A stretch of DNA of 64,000 nucleotides from Vibrio sp. Y2-5 (GCF_014596725.1 NZ_JACVEG010000001.1:62001-126000); one strand, 5' to 3'; numbered from the stretch's first letter, positions 12,701 to 21,360 are shown. Numbers and translations: made by a program. Notes: generated from the sequence alone by a model not told the origin.

Positions 12701-14328
12701 GACATAACCATACGCTCACGGATCGGGTCGATCGGCGGGTTAGTTACCTGCGCAAATAGCTGCTTAAAGTAGTTTGATAAATGCTGAGACTGATGCGAAA
12801 GAATCGCTAACGGCCAGTCTGCGCCCATTGCAGAAAGAGGCTCTTTACCATCATTCGCCATAGGCACGATGATCTCGTTCACTTCTTCTGTGCTAACACC
12901 AAACGCTTGTTGGCGATGCAGTAAACGCTCTGGGTTTGGTTGGCTGTGCGCGTTGTCTGCTTCTGGAAGCTTCTTCAGACTTAGCAGGTTGTCTTCAACC
13001 CATTTCTCGTATGGCTGAGCTGTCGCGATGCTGTCTTTTACTTCTTCATCAGAAATGATGCGACCTTGCTCTAGGTCAGCAACAAAGATACGACCTGGTT
13101 GTAGACGACCACGGAATTCCACGTTTTCTGGTGCGATTTCAACTACGCCCGATTCTGACGCCATCACTAGGAAATCATCTTTGGTCACTGTGTAGCGAGA
13201 AGGGCGAAGACCGTTACGGTCAAGTGTTGCACCTACCTGAACACCATCAGTGAAACAAACAGACGCTGGGCCATCCCACGGTTCCATGATGTTTGCATGG
13301 TAACGGTAGAACGCGCGGCGAGTTGGATCCATGGTTTTGTTTTCTTGCCATGCTTCAGGGATCATCATCATTAGAGCATGAGGCAAGCTACGGCCTGAAA
13401 GAACAAGCAGTTCTAACGCCATATCAAAGTTTGCTGAGTCTGACATACCTTCCTGACAGATAGGCAGCAGCATGTCGATTTCAACTTGAGTGAATAGGTC
13501 TGACTGCAGAATAGCTTCGCGCGCTTTCATCCAGTTCAAGTTGCCGCGAACTGTGTTGATTTCACCGTTGTGGGCAATGTAGCGGAAAGGCTGAGCCAGA
13601 CGCCATCTTGGGAATGTGTTGGTAGAAAAGCGTGAGTGAACCAGTGCCAAAGCAGTAACCATGGATGGATTTTGTAAATCCAAGAAGTATTGAGGTACTT
13701 GCTCTGTGGTCAACTGACCTTTGTAAACCAATGTCTTATAAGACATTGAGTTAATGTAGAATTCGTCTTTGATGTTAGAAACACTTTCCAAGCACACACG
13801 TATTGTGTAGTTACGTAGAACGTACAGCTTGCGCTCAAGTTCTTCAGGAGTAACGCCAGGTGCTGCAGAAATAAATACGTGTTCAAACTGTGGTTCGGTG
13901 CTTAACGGATCCGCACCCAACATTGAGTTGTCTGTTGGCAGTACGCGGTAGCCAATCACGTCTAGATCTAGACGGCGAGCGTTGCGTTCAAGAATGTCAC
14001 GACATTGTGCTCGTTTGTACTCGTCTTTCGGGAACAGCATGACACCAACGCCATACTTTTCGAAAGATGGCAATTTAATACCAAGCTTTACTGCTTCTTC
14101 GAGTAAAAATTCGTGTGGTTTTTGCAATAAAATACCAGCACCGTCACCACTGCATGGGTCACAACCTTGGCCGCCGCGGTGTTCCATACGTGCTAGCATG
14201 TCCAGAGCTTGTGTCACAACGTGATGCGACTTGCGGTTCTTTAGGTGAGCAACAAAACCTATCCCGCAAGCATCATGCTCCAGTTCAGGAGTATAGAGAC
14301 CTTGCGAATTTTGCTGTCTATCTACCAT
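9790..14328 (-). CDS. gltB: Glutamate synthase large subunit, second lineage
   Basis: A 1512-residue GOGAT alpha subunit (gltB2 in this report), second complete copy in the window. The amidotransferase nucleophile is Cys21 (EHDACGIGFVAHLK), implying a 20-residue propeptide. GEGGEDPIRFERKENGDWERS and [14 protein letters not shown] mark the FMN/substrate domain. CIMMRKCHKNTC is the 3Fe-4S motif, and the glycine-rich beta-helix is C-terminal. The ATG at 14328 has GGAAGGAAG 5 bases upstream; an in-frame ATG seven codons earlier is less well placed. Forms an operon with the coupled gltD2. A structured leader precedes it. Confidence 0.96.
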   Translation of the reverse strand: MVDRQQNSQGLYTPELEHDACGIGFVAHLKNRKSHHVVTQALDMLARMEHRGGQGCDPCSGDGAGILLQKPHEFLLEEAVKLGIKLPSFEKYGVGVMLFPKDEYKRAQCRDILERNARRLDLDVIGYRVLPTDNSMLGADPLSTEPQFEHVFISAAPGVTPEELERKLYVLRNYTIRVCLESVSNIKDEFYINSMSYKTLVYKGQLTTEQVPQYFLDLQNPSMVTALALVHSRFSTNTFPRWRLAQPFRYIAHNGEINTVRGNLNWMKAREAILQSDLFTQVEIDMLLPICQEGMSDSANFDMALELLVLSGRSLPHALMMMIPEAWQENKTMDPTRRAFYRYHANIMEPWDGPASVCFTDGVQVGATLDRNGLRPSRYTVTKDDFLVMASESGVVEIAPENVEFRGRLQPGRIFVADLEQGRIISDEEVKDSIATAQPYEKWVEDNLLSLKKLPEADNAHSQPNPERLLHRQQAFGVSTEEVNEIIVPMANDGKEPLSAMGADWPLAILSHQSQHLSNYFKQLFAQVTNPPIDPIRERMVMSLNTYIGKDQNLLAESPQHCRKVELESPVISNAELEKLRAIDNEHLQAKTLDIVFQASEDAGKLERALKRICQYAEDAVIDGYSIILLTDRAVNSNHAAIPAMLAVGAVHHHLIRKGLRARCGIVVETGDARETHHFATLLGYGANAVNPYLVSETLVDLQRRKKLNPETPVEKLFDNYRKAVNGGLLKIFSKMGISTLQSYHGAQIFEALGIHKSVVDKYFTGTVSRIQGLTLDDIAKEVIVRHRVGYPTREVPIRMLDVGGVYQWKQRGEKHLFNPETINLLQQSTRNKDYAQFKQYAAAVDKQGDDAVTLRSQLEFIKNPSGSIPIEQVEPIESIVKRFATGAMSFGSISHEAHSTLAIAMNRLGAKSNSGEGGEDPIRFERKENGDWERSAIKQVASGRFGVTSYYLTNADELQIKMAQGAKPGEGGQLPGDKVDDWIGATRHSTPGVGLISPPPHHDIYSIEDLAQLIFDLKNANRAGRVNVKLVSEAGVGTIASGVAKAKADVVLIAGFDGGTGASPMSSIRHTGLPWELGLAETHQTLLKNGLRNRIVVQADGQMKTPRDLAIATLLGAEEWGVATAALVVEGCIMMRKCHKNTCPVGIATQNKTLRERFDGRVEDVITFFQYMAQGLREIMAELGFRTIDAMVGQGQKLKPRQDVAHWKYKNLDLSPVLHIEQARAEDGIYNQTQQNHNLDNVLDRTLIKIAAPALERGEAIHAELPIINTDRSVGTMLSNEISKVYKAQGLPKPMNVKFTGSAGQSFGAFLTNGVTFEVEGDANDYWGKGLSGGTLILYPDSKSTIVPEDNIVVGNVCFYGATSGESYIRGMAGERFCVRNSGAKVVVEGIGDHGCEYMTGGIAVVLGSTGRNFAAGMSGGIAYVWDKSGDFESKLNSELVDLDPIEQEDRELLLDMLTKHVQFTGSEVAKSFLDNFEASLTSMVKVMPRDYKAVLQKRKAQAQQTEAEAV

Positions 14329-14512
14329 AGATACTTCCTTCCAGTTCAAGCAGACGCAATTTGCCTAAGGCATGCCAGAGCATTGCGTCCAGTCCTTTTA
14401 TATTTAATGAATCTAAACCAACCAGTGCTAGTTGGTTCGCATCCTTTCGGTCTCTCACGGAAAAATTTTGTGAGAAAAACATTCCATAGTGATATCCATT
14501 TTGCTTGATCAC
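14329..14512 (-). promoter_or_regulatory. Structured leader of gltB2 with an overlapping small ORF
   Basis: Two hairpins lie directly before the ribosome binding site. GACGCAAT / ATTGCGTC (14353-14360 with 14382-14389) encloses TGCC-TAA-GGCA, and AACCAAC / GTTGGTT (14416-14422 with 14431-14437) has an 8-nt loop. An ORF of 64 codons (GTG at 14512) runs through both and ends at 14318, overlapping the gltB2 start by 11 nt. TATATAA at about 14527-14533 could be the -10. I do not recognise a known riboswitch. Leader-peptide or RNA-structure control of gltB2 is inference. Confidence 0.4.
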
Positions 14513-14860
14513 TTTTGTAGTGATTTATATAGGTGGGTTCGGATAATCACAGATATTTCGCAGGGTTTTGTGTAATAAAGTAAACAAAATCAGTGCAAAA
14601 CTGTAAATATCCTACATTTTTGTTGCACGAAATTCCAACGAAAACTCTATTTTCCACGTCATTTTATTGTTGCAAAATGCATAATAATTTTAACAAGTGA
14701 ATAACAATGAGCGTTAAATGCTTATTTTGTGAATGTTTATTGATTTTGATTGGGTCTTAGGAGGCTCCAGATATTTACAATTGGATACTATTTTTTTGTG
14801 ATTTTGTAATTTAATTACAAAGATCGCATTGAGAACTATTTGTATTTATTTGGTATCCAT
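14513..14860. other. AT-rich divergent promoter region gltB2 / yhcC
   Basis: Intergenic DNA between the divergent gltB2 leader and the yhcC-like gene. It is A/T-rich with many runs, as expected for a nucleoid-protein-bound promoter region. I see no ORF, no convincing sigma54 site and no clear operator. Confidence 0.5.
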
Positions 14861-15793
14861 ATGCAGTTACACGAGTTAGTTAATACCGTCGGTCAGGATC
14901 TTCAAAGGCGTTACGGAGAGCGTGTTCACAAGCTGACTTTACATGGTGGTTTCAGTTGTCCTAACCGTGACGGCACTATTGGCCGAGGTGGTTGCACATT
15001 CTGCAACGTGGCTTCGTTTGCGGATGAAGATACGCAGATCCAAAGTATTGAAGAACAGCTGAAAGACCGTGCAGGCGAAATTCATCGTGCTCGTAAATAT
15101 CTTGCTTATTTTCAGGCGTATACCAGCACTTATGCTGAAGTCCAGACCTTGAAGAGCATGTACGAGCAGGCGCTAAAAGCTGCGGATATTGTCGGCTTAT
15201 GTGTCGGGACTCGGCCGGATTGTGTTCCTGATGCTGTACTTGAATTGCTCGCAGGTTATGTACAGCAAGGGTATGAAATTTGGTTGGAACTTGGCTTACA
15301 AACCGCGAATAACCAAACCTTGAAACACATCAATCGAGGCCATGATTTCGAATGTTATGCGCAGATCACGCAGCGAGCTCGAGCTTTGGGGATTAAAGTC
15401 TGCACTCACTTAATTGTTGGCCTGCCAAAAGAGACTCGCGACGATAATATTGAAACCCTGAAAAAAGTTGTCGAAGTGGGTACTGATGGTATCAAATTGC
15501 ATGGATTACATATTGTTGAAGGCAGCACAATGGCTAAAGCATGGCGCGCCGGACGATTAGAAGCCCCAACGTTGGAGGAGTATGTATCTATCGCCAGCGA
15601 AATGATTCGTTTAACACCGCCTGAAGTGGTTTATCACCGTGTCTCTTCCGCAGCTCGCAGACCAACCTTACTGTCTCCGTTATGGTGTGAGAATCGCTGG
15701 ATCGCAATGACGGAAATTGGCAAAGCATTAGATAAAGAGGGAGCGCAAGGCTCGCTTGTTGGTCAGCCTTTTCACTATCAAACTGTGCGTTAA
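14861..15793 (+). CDS. yhcC: YhcC-type radical SAM protein (TIGR01212 family)
   Basis: A 310-residue radical S-adenosylmethionine enzyme. The 4Fe-4S cysteines are in CPNRDGTIGRGGCTFC, the unusual wide spacing of the YhcC/TIGR01212 group. GLCVGTRPDCVPD, LELGLQTAN and HLIVGLPKET are the downstream conserved segments. The ATG at 14861 is chosen over an upstream in-frame TTG; no strong Shine-Dalgarno is visible. In Vibrio and related bacteria it stands next to gltB. The reaction is not established. Confidence 0.88.
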   Translation: MQLHELVNTVGQDLQRRYGERVHKLTLHGGFSCPNRDGTIGRGGCTFCNVASFADEDTQIQSIEEQLKDRAGEIHRARKYLAYFQAYTSTYAEVQTLKSMYEQALKAADIVGLCVGTRPDCVPDAVLELLAGYVQQGYEIWLELGLQTANNQTLKHINRGHDFECYAQITQRARALGIKVCTHLIVGLPKETRDDNIETLKKVVEVGTDGIKLHGLHIVEGSTMAKAWRAGRLEAPTLEEYVSIASEMIRLTPPEVVYHRVSSAARRPTLLSPLWCENRWIAMTEIGKALDKEGAQGSLVGQPFHYQTVR

Positions 15794-15939
15794 TTTCCGC
15801 CCCTATGGCGGAAAAAAGCATAACTTTTATCTCTAACCCTTGATGAGTTCAAATTCTTCAAAGACGAGTAACTTCTTTGGCTGACTCTTGGCATCGAAAC
15901 AGGCTAGACTACGGCTAATTCATTCCTGTGGAGTTATGG

Positions 15940-18285
15940 ATGAAACCGATGAAAAATCTCGCCCAGTACTACGTGGATCTGCTAGTCAAACTGGGTATTT
16001 TGCGTTTCTCTATTTTACTAGCGCTTGCTTTAGTTGCTTTGGCCGTGGTCGTTCAGGTCGGTATCACTCTGGCCCTTAATGGCTATGTCGATGACATCGA
16101 TATTCTGAGATCAGTGTTCTTTGGTCTTATCATCACCCCTTGGGCTGTGTACTTTCTTTCTGTGGTCGTTGATCAATTGGAAGAGTCACGTCAACGTCTA
16201 TCGAAACTGGTTTCCAAGCTCAAAGACATGCGTTCACGAGATCAAGAGCTGAACCAAAAGCTCCAGCAGAACATTGTTAAGCTGAATCAAGAAATTGAAG
16301 AGCGTATTAAAGCGGAAGAAGCGCGTGAAGAAGCCATGGTGGATTTGGAAACCGAGGTATTTCAACGTGAAAAAACACAGGTAGAGTTGGCTGAAAGAAC
16401 GGCTCTGCTCCGCTCATTTATCGATGCTTCTCCTGACTTGATCTATTACCGAAATGCAAAAGGTGAATTCTCGGGGTGTAACCGTGCGATGGAAGAGCTG
16501 ACCGGCAAGCGAGAAAGTGAACTTGTTGGTCTAACACCATGGGATGTTTACCGCAAAGAGATTGCTCAGTCGATTGTTGAGACCGACCAACGCGTATTCA
16601 AAGACAACCGAGCTATTACCTACGAACAGTGGCTGGAATACCCTGATGGTCACAAAAACTACTTTGAACTGCGCAAAGTACCGTTTTACAGCAAAGATGG
16701 TCGTCACTTAGGTCTTGTTGGCTTTGGCCGTGATATTACCGAGCGTAAACGTCATGAAGAGTCTTTGGAAAAAGCCAGCCGCGATAAAACCACGTTTATC
16801 TCAACCATCAGCCATGAGTTGCGCACGCCGCTCAATGGTATTGTTGGTTTAAGCCGAATGCTGCTGGATACGCCAATGACACCTGAGCAGCGTAAACACA
16901 TGCAGACCATTAACGTCAGTGCTGTCACCTTGGGTAATATCTTTAACGATATTATCGATATGGATAAGTTCGACCGTCGTAAGCTAGAGTTATTCCCTGC
17001 ACCTTTGAACTTCGAAGAATTTGTTGTCGAGCTAGAAAGCTTGTCGGCTCTGATGGCGGAACAGAAAGGTCTGCGCTTTGATTTAGAACGCCTAACAGAT
17101 TTACCTGAACTCGTCAGTGTGGACGCGACGCGACTTCGCCAAGTTCTGTGGAACTTAATCAGTAACGCAATGAAATTCACCAAAGAAGGTGGAGTGGTGA
17201 TGAACGTCAGTGCGGATATCGAAGACGGTATGGCAAATATCACCATGGATATTGAAGATACGGGTATCGGGATTCCAGAATCGGAACTCGATAAGATTTT
17301 TGCTATGTACTATCAGGTGAAGTCTGGCGAGGACAACTTACACGCAGTTGGTACAGGCATCGGTCTTGCGGTGTCACGTCAGCTCGTTAATTTGATGGGT
17401 GGCGATATTACTGTGAGCAGTGAAGAGGGTTTCGGCAGTACCTTTACAGTGTCGATCAGCGTACCTCTTGCCGAAGCATCCGCAATGAAGAAATCTCCGG
17501 AAGCCGTTCAACGCAGCTTGAATATCTTTATGGTGGAAGACATTGAGCTGAACGTGACGGTTGCGCGTTCGTTACTTGAAAGTCTTGGACACAAGGTGAC
17601 TGTCGCCATGACAGGACAAGCCGCGATTGATACTTTCAAACCTGAATTATATGACTTAGTTTTCTTGGATATTCAACTTCCGGATATGACGGGCTTTGAT
17701 ATTGCCCAATATTACCGTAGCCATTATCAAGATCTTCCACCTTTGGTGGCATTGACAGCGAATGTGCTGAAAGATCGTTCTGAGTATTTTGAAAAGGGGA
17801 TGGATGATGCGATAAGTAAACCACTTTCCGTTTCAGCCGTTCAGGATGTGATAAGCAAGGTTACAATGAATCCTCAGCAAACAACAGACGAGGTAAAACC
17901 TATGGAAAAAACCATTGAAGGCAACGACGATCTTTATATTCGACTGCTTGATCTCGATATGCTGACTTCTTACGTTGATATTGTAGGGCAGAAGCCTGTA
18001 CTTGATAGCATCAAAATGTTTGAAGAGATGATGCCAAGTTATATTGAACTGTTGGATTCCAACATGGTGGCGAAAGATCAAGACGGTATTGTCTCTGAAG
18101 CGCATAAGATAAAGGGTGCAGCAGGGTCTATAGGTTTAAAACACATTCAAAGTGTGGCGCAAAAAGCACAATCTCCAGAAGCTCCTGCTTGGTGGGAAAA
18201 CATAACAGATTGGGTTGAGGAAATTAAAAACGAATATCGCAACGATATTGAAGTACTCAAACAGTGGTTGGAACAAAGGAAATAA
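15940..18285 (+). CDS. arcB: Anaerobic respiration tripartite sensor kinase ArcB
   Basis: Inner-membrane hybrid kinase that reads the quinone redox state and phosphorylates ArcA. 781 residues. Two membrane helices fall at about 24-45 and 58-77, then a coiled coil at about 80-150 and a PAS domain at about 153-275. HisKA carries ISHELRTPL with His292; the HATPase has NLISNAMKF and DTGIGIP; the receiver has Asp577 in FLDIQLPD; the HPt has His722 in EAHKIKGAAGS. The ATG at 15940 has GGAG 6 bases upstream and gives His292 the same number as in E. coli. Of the two redox cysteines known in E. coli ArcB, Cys180 is kept but the Cys241 position is Tyr; that is the only cysteine in the protein. Confidence 0.97.
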   Translation: MKPMKNLAQYYVDLLVKLGILRFSILLALALVALAVVVQVGITLALNGYVDDIDILRSVFFGLIITPWAVYFLSVVVDQLEESRQRLSKLVSKLKDMRSRDQELNQKLQQNIVKLNQEIEERIKAEEAREEAMVDLETEVFQREKTQVELAERTALLRSFIDASPDLIYYRNAKGEFSGCNRAMEELTGKRESELVGLTPWDVYRKEIAQSIVETDQRVFKDNRAITYEQWLEYPDGHKNYFELRKVPFYSKDGRHLGLVGFGRDITERKRHEESLEKASRDKTTFISTISHELRTPLNGIVGLSRMLLDTPMTPEQRKHMQTINVSAVTLGNIFNDIIDMDKFDRRKLELFPAPLNFEEFVVELESLSALMAEQKGLRFDLERLTDLPELVSVDATRLRQVLWNLISNAMKFTKEGGVVMNVSADIEDGMANITMDIEDTGIGIPESELDKIFAMYYQVKSGEDNLHAVGTGIGLAVSRQLVNLMGGDITVSSEEGFGSTFTVSISVPLAEASAMKKSPEAVQRSLNIFMVEDIELNVTVARSLLESLGHKVTVAMTGQAAIDTFKPELYDLVFLDIQLPDMTGFDIAQYYRSHYQDLPPLVALTANVLKDRSEYFEKGMDDAISKPLSVSAVQDVISKVTMNPQQTTDEVKPMEKTIEGNDDLYIRLLDLDMLTSYVDIVGQKPVLDSIKMFEEMMPSYIELLDSNMVAKDQDGIVSEAHKIKGAAGSIGLKHIQSVAQKAQSPEAPAWWENITDWVEEIKNEYRNDIEVLKQWLEQRK

Positions 18286-18286
18286 A

Positions 18287-18748
18287 ATGAAAAAACTTGC
18301 TCTCGCTTTATTAGCTCTGACAATGGCAGCATGTACTTCTCAGACTTCTAATCACGAAAATATTAACTGGAAACAAGATAATCTTGCCGCTTTATCTGAG
18401 ACTGACATTCAGCTTAAAAGCAATCTTTGGACTGACAAGATGCCTAAAGTTGATGGTACACCAGAGACCCAACCACTTAATGGTACTTTGATGTTAGACA
18501 CTTCTGGTGAACTGTCAGCGGAGCTTGTTGTTGAGAAGGTGGTTATCAAACAGAAAGACAATACTTGGATCGTTCAAGGCGATGAGACTGAACTGAGAAC
18601 ATTGAGTGAAAATCTTTGGGAAGTGGTGTTTGCAACAGAGATCCCAGTGGATGTCGAAAAGAGCGTTCACGTAGCTTTAGAGCTTAGCGACAACAATGGT
18701 GATGTTTGGTTGGTGGAACGTAATGTCACGATTGATAAGGTCTATTGA
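18287..18748 (+). CDS. Small lipoprotein coupled to arcB
   Basis: 153 residues with a lipoprotein signal (MKKLALALLALTMAAC, Cys16) and a soluble, mostly beta-looking domain with little similarity I can name. It starts 1 nt after the arcB stop, with AAAGGA as ribosome binding site, so it is translated from the arcB message. The longer in-frame ORF reaches back into arcB but lacks the signal at its start. It is followed by a strong terminator. A role in ArcB signalling is only suggested by position. Confidence 0.8.
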   Translation: MKKLALALLALTMAACTSQTSNHENINWKQDNLAALSETDIQLKSNLWTDKMPKVDGTPETQPLNGTLMLDTSGELSAELVVEKVVIKQKDNTWIVQGDETELRTLSENLWEVVFATEIPVDVEKSVHVALELSDNNGDVWLVERNVTIDKVY

Positions 18749-18828
18749 ACGATCAAATCTAGCGTTCGATAAGGACGGTGCAAAGAGTGTTCATTGGGTA
18801 TGAATTCAAATTCTGAGCAAAAGACATA

Positions 18829-18858
18829 ATAAAAAAGCCCCATTTAGGGGCTTTTTTG
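18829..18858. terminator. Bidirectional terminator between arcB-lipoprotein and arcA
   Basis: AAAAAAGCCCC / GGGGCTTTTTT with a 5-nt ATTTA loop between two convergent genes; it works on either strand. Confidence 0.93.
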
Positions 18859-18887
18859 CATTCATTAGTAGTAAGAACAGTTCAAGC

Positions 18888-19604
18888 TTATTCTTCTAAG
18901 TCGCCACAGAAACGGTAACCTTCACCGTGAATTGTTGCGATAATTTCTGGAGTGCCAGACACTGACTCAAAGTGTTTACGGATACGACGAATCGTTACGT
19001 CTACAGTACGGTCATGTGGTTTCAACTCACGGCCAGTCATCTTCTTAAGAAGATCAGCACGAGTTTGGATCTTGCCTGGATTTTCACAGAAATGCAGTAA
19101 TGCACGGAATTCTGAACGAGGTAGTTTGTAACCATCACCACTTGGGCTAACCAGTGAACGACTATTAATGTCTAACACCCAACCGTTGAATTCGTATTTC
19201 TCTACAGAACGTTTCTCATCTTGAGCTACGCCAGCGTTCATTGAACGGCTTAGTAGGTTACGAGCACGAATAGTAAGCTCACGAGGGTTGAATGGTTTAG
19301 TGATGTAATCATCTGCACCAATTTCTAAACCAAGGATTTTATCTACTTCGTTATCGCGACCTGTTAAAAACATCAGAGCAACATCAGCTTGCTCACGAAG
19401 CTCACGAGCTAACAACAAACCGTTTTTACCCGGTAAGTTGATGTCCATGATTACTAGGTTGATGTTGTTGTCAGATAGTTCGTGGTGCATTTCTTCACCG
19501 TTACTAGCTTCAAAAACATCGTATCCCTCGGCTTCAAAAATACTCTTTAGAGTGTTACGAGTAACTTGCTCATCTTCAACAATAAGAATCTGCGGGGTTT
19601 GCAT
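18888..19604 (-). CDS. arcA: Two-component response regulator ArcA
   Basis: OmpR-family regulator, 238 residues as in E. coli, that represses aerobic respiratory genes and activates fermentative ones when phosphorylated by ArcB. Receiver: acidic pocket EDE at 10-12, phosphoacceptor Asp54 in [11 protein letters not shown], Lys in TKPFNPRE. The C-terminal winged helix begins near residue 135 (LTIRARNLL linker, then [11 protein letters not shown] recognition segment). Convergent with arcB, unlike the distant loci in E. coli. A perfect FNR box lies 252 bp upstream in the divergent spacer. Confidence 0.98.
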   Translation of the reverse strand: MQTPQILIVEDEQVTRNTLKSIFEAEGYDVFEASNGEEMHHELSDNNINLVIMDINLPGKNGLLLARELREQADVALMFLTGRDNEVDKILGLEIGADDYITKPFNPRELTIRARNLLSRSMNAGVAQDEKRSVEKYEFNGWVLDINSRSLVSPSGDGYKLPRSEFRALLHFCENPGKIQTRADLLKKMTGRELKPHDRTVDVTIRRIRKHFESVSGTPEIIATIHGEGYRFCGDLEE

Positions 19605-19925
19605 TGGCGGTACCTAAACTTGTGAAAAATTTGTGCTAATAGAACTCATTCTAGGCAAAAACATAACATAGGGTAATTTGATGTTAACAATAAAACTTAA
19701 TTTATGTAAAAAATCTACTCTCGGGTTGCCCGCCGTCCGTGGAATACTAGCTTATGAGGAATCCAATACCTCTTTGGTTCTACTAGTCTTTGAGCCGGAT
19801 TCTATAATGTTAACAGCATGCTAACAACGGCCAAATGTTAATTCCAATCACTTTGTTGATTTACATCAATTGTTAGAATGTAACAGATATTAAAACTAAT
19901 AACGAGATGTAACACCAGTAACCTC
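19605..19925. promoter_or_regulatory. Divergent control region arcA / DUF3293 gene
   Basis: 321 bp without a gene. It holds the FNR box listed separately and several GTTA/TAAC elements (for example GTTAACAGCATGCTAAC at about 19809-19825, and TGTTAA near 19836), which resemble ArcA-box half sites. A hairpin ACTAG...CTAGT with an inner GAGG/CCTC lies at 19746-19787. TATAAT at 19803-19808 could be a plus-strand -10 but has no good -35. Confidence 0.4.
19856..19869. promoter_or_regulatory. Perfect FNR box
   Basis: TTGATTTACATCAA matches TTGAT-N4-ATCAA at all ten positions. It is 57 bp upstream of the DUF3293 gene and 252 bp upstream of arcA, whose E. coli orthologue is activated by FNR. Confidence 0.7.
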
Positions 19926-20312
19926 ATGAAAATAAATGCAAACCTTTGGCAAGCTTATTCCTGCGTCAAATTTGATCTTCAACATAAAATGACGTTTGAA
20001 AACTACGCCATCATTACCGCATGGAACCCTGAAAGTGATAAGTTGTCAGAATATGATAATTGCGTAAATAATCAACGTTTACAGAATGAGCTGATTGGTT
20101 ATGATTGGTGTCCTGTTCGCGTTGGTGATCCTGAGTTTTATTGGTTTGAAGAAAGTTTTGCCGTGGATATGCCTTTGGATAAGGCATTGGAACTAGGCAG
20201 AGCATATAAACAGAATGCAATCTATTACGTGTGCAACAACATGCTTTATTTACATTCCTGTAAGGGAGAACTACGGGAGTGTTTAGGGGATTTTAATTTA
20301 TTCAAACTGTAA
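19926..20312 (+). CDS. DUF3293-domain protein
   Basis: A 128-residue soluble protein of unknown function. The sequence (AIITAWNPES, NNQRLQNEL, DPEFYWFEESFAV, LGRAYKQNAIYYV) has the pattern of the DUF3293 family. It lies divergent from arcA and downstream of the FNR box, so it may respond to oxygen. It is followed at 75 bp by the RraA-like gene in the same direction. The ATG at 19926 is the first possible start; the ribosome binding site is weak. Confidence 0.75.
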   Translation: MKINANLWQAYSCVKFDLQHKMTFENYAIITAWNPESDKLSEYDNCVNNQRLQNELIGYDWCPVRVGDPEFYWFEESFAVDMPLDKALELGRAYKQNAIYYVCNNMLYLHSCKGELRECLGDFNLFKL

Positions 20313-20386
20313 CCCATATGAGGTTATTCCCCTTTAGAGCCTAATTATTTTTTTGAAATTACAATTACGAGAATCATGGAGGAACG

Positions 20387-20872
20387 ATGAAAGATATCAC
20401 ACCGGATATATGTGATCGCTACGAGTCACAGGTGACTTTACTCGACTTACCCTTGCAAAATTACGGTATGAGAAGCAGTTTTTGGGGAGAGATTGTGACA
20501 GTGCGTTGCTATCACGACAATTCAAAAGTTCGTGAAGTCTTGAGCCAGAACGGCAAGGGAAAAGTACTGGTGGTTGATGGTCACGGCTCTCGCCGCAAAG
20601 CACTGATGGGAGATCAGGTCGCTATGATGGCAATTGATAACGGTTGGGAAGGCGTGATTATCTATGGCGCAGTTCGAGACGTTGTCGCGCTGTCGCAAAT
20701 GGATTTAGGTATAAAAGCATTAGATGCTTGCCCATTTAAAACCGAAAAACGAGGCGTAGGTAAAGTAAATGTTGCCCTGTCTATGCACAACCAAATGGTG
20801 CTACCGGGGGATTATATCTATGCTGATTGGAATGGGATATTGATGTCACAGCAAGCGCTTGATTTGAGCTAA
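20387..20872 (+). CDS. RraA-family protein
   Basis: 161 residues, collinear with E. coli RraA ([64 protein letters not shown]). RraA binds and inhibits RNase E. Related proteins are 4-hydroxy-4-methyl-2-oxoglutarate aldolases. This one has VRD where E. coli RraA has VRQ, so it keeps the aldolase-type acid, and databases often name it a putative HMG aldolase. Which activity it has cannot be told here. GGAGGAACG precedes the ATG. Its stop codon overlaps the convergent next gene by 4 bp. Confidence 0.85.
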   Translation: MKDITPDICDRYESQVTLLDLPLQNYGMRSSFWGEIVTVRCYHDNSKVREVLSQNGKGKVLVVDGHGSRRKALMGDQVAMMAIDNGWEGVIIYGAVRDVVALSQMDLGIKALDACPFKTEKRGVGKVNVALSMHNQMVLPGDYIYADWNGILMSQQALDLS

Positions 20873-21360
20873 AAACGAAATCCTAAACCCACTTCAACAC
20901 CTTGTTGCCACTCTTGATAGCCAAGGGTGGCATGCAAATCTAAATCATCAGAAAGTTGTAACCGACTAGACAATTCTGCACCAATATTTGAAGTTCTTTC
21001 ACTGTTTTTATCCGAAAAATAGGATTGAACGGAGCTGCTTAATGTCACTCTTTCAGTGAGCTGGTAGCTAACGCCACTAAGCAGTCCGTTTTCGCTGAAA
21101 TTACCATTCTCTGAGTAAGATTGGTTGATGCGAGCGCCGACATAAACATCAATGTCGCTGAAAATTGCATAGGCGTACCCACCATCAATGACGATATCCC
21201 AAGCTTCAATTTCTTTCCCGTTTTGTTCGCTGCTTACCTGTTCACTAGTTAAGAACAATCGATGTGGGGAATCCTTCTGCATTGAAGGCAAAGTAGGAAG
21301 TGGTTCGGACCGAGCACTAAAGATAATCAGCATGCAGGTAATACCAAGACCAAGTCTCAT
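20869..21360 (-). CDS. Small outer-membrane beta-barrel-like protein
   Basis: 163 residues. A signal peptide (about residues 1-18, ending SARSE) is followed by alternating hydrophobic/polar strands ([49 protein letters not shown]) and the C-terminus ends [10 protein letters not shown], a terminal-Phe insertion signal for the Bam machinery. Eight strands would fit the length. Ligand and family name are not recognised. GATATC-rich sequence precedes the ATG, with GGGGGAT as ribosome binding site. Confidence 0.7.
   Translation of the reverse strand: MRLGLGITCMLIIFSARSEPLPTLPSMQKDSPHRLFLTSEQVSSEQNGKEIEAWDIVIDGGYAYAIFSDIDVYVGARINQSYSENGNFSENGLLSGVSYQLTERVTLSSSVQSYFSDKNSERTSNIGAELSSRLQLSDDLDLHATLGYQEWQQGVEVGLGFRF

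Noticed and set aside
14318..14860. Sigma54 promoter for gltB2
   Set aside because: No TGGC-N8-TTGC match in the spacer on the gltB2 strand.
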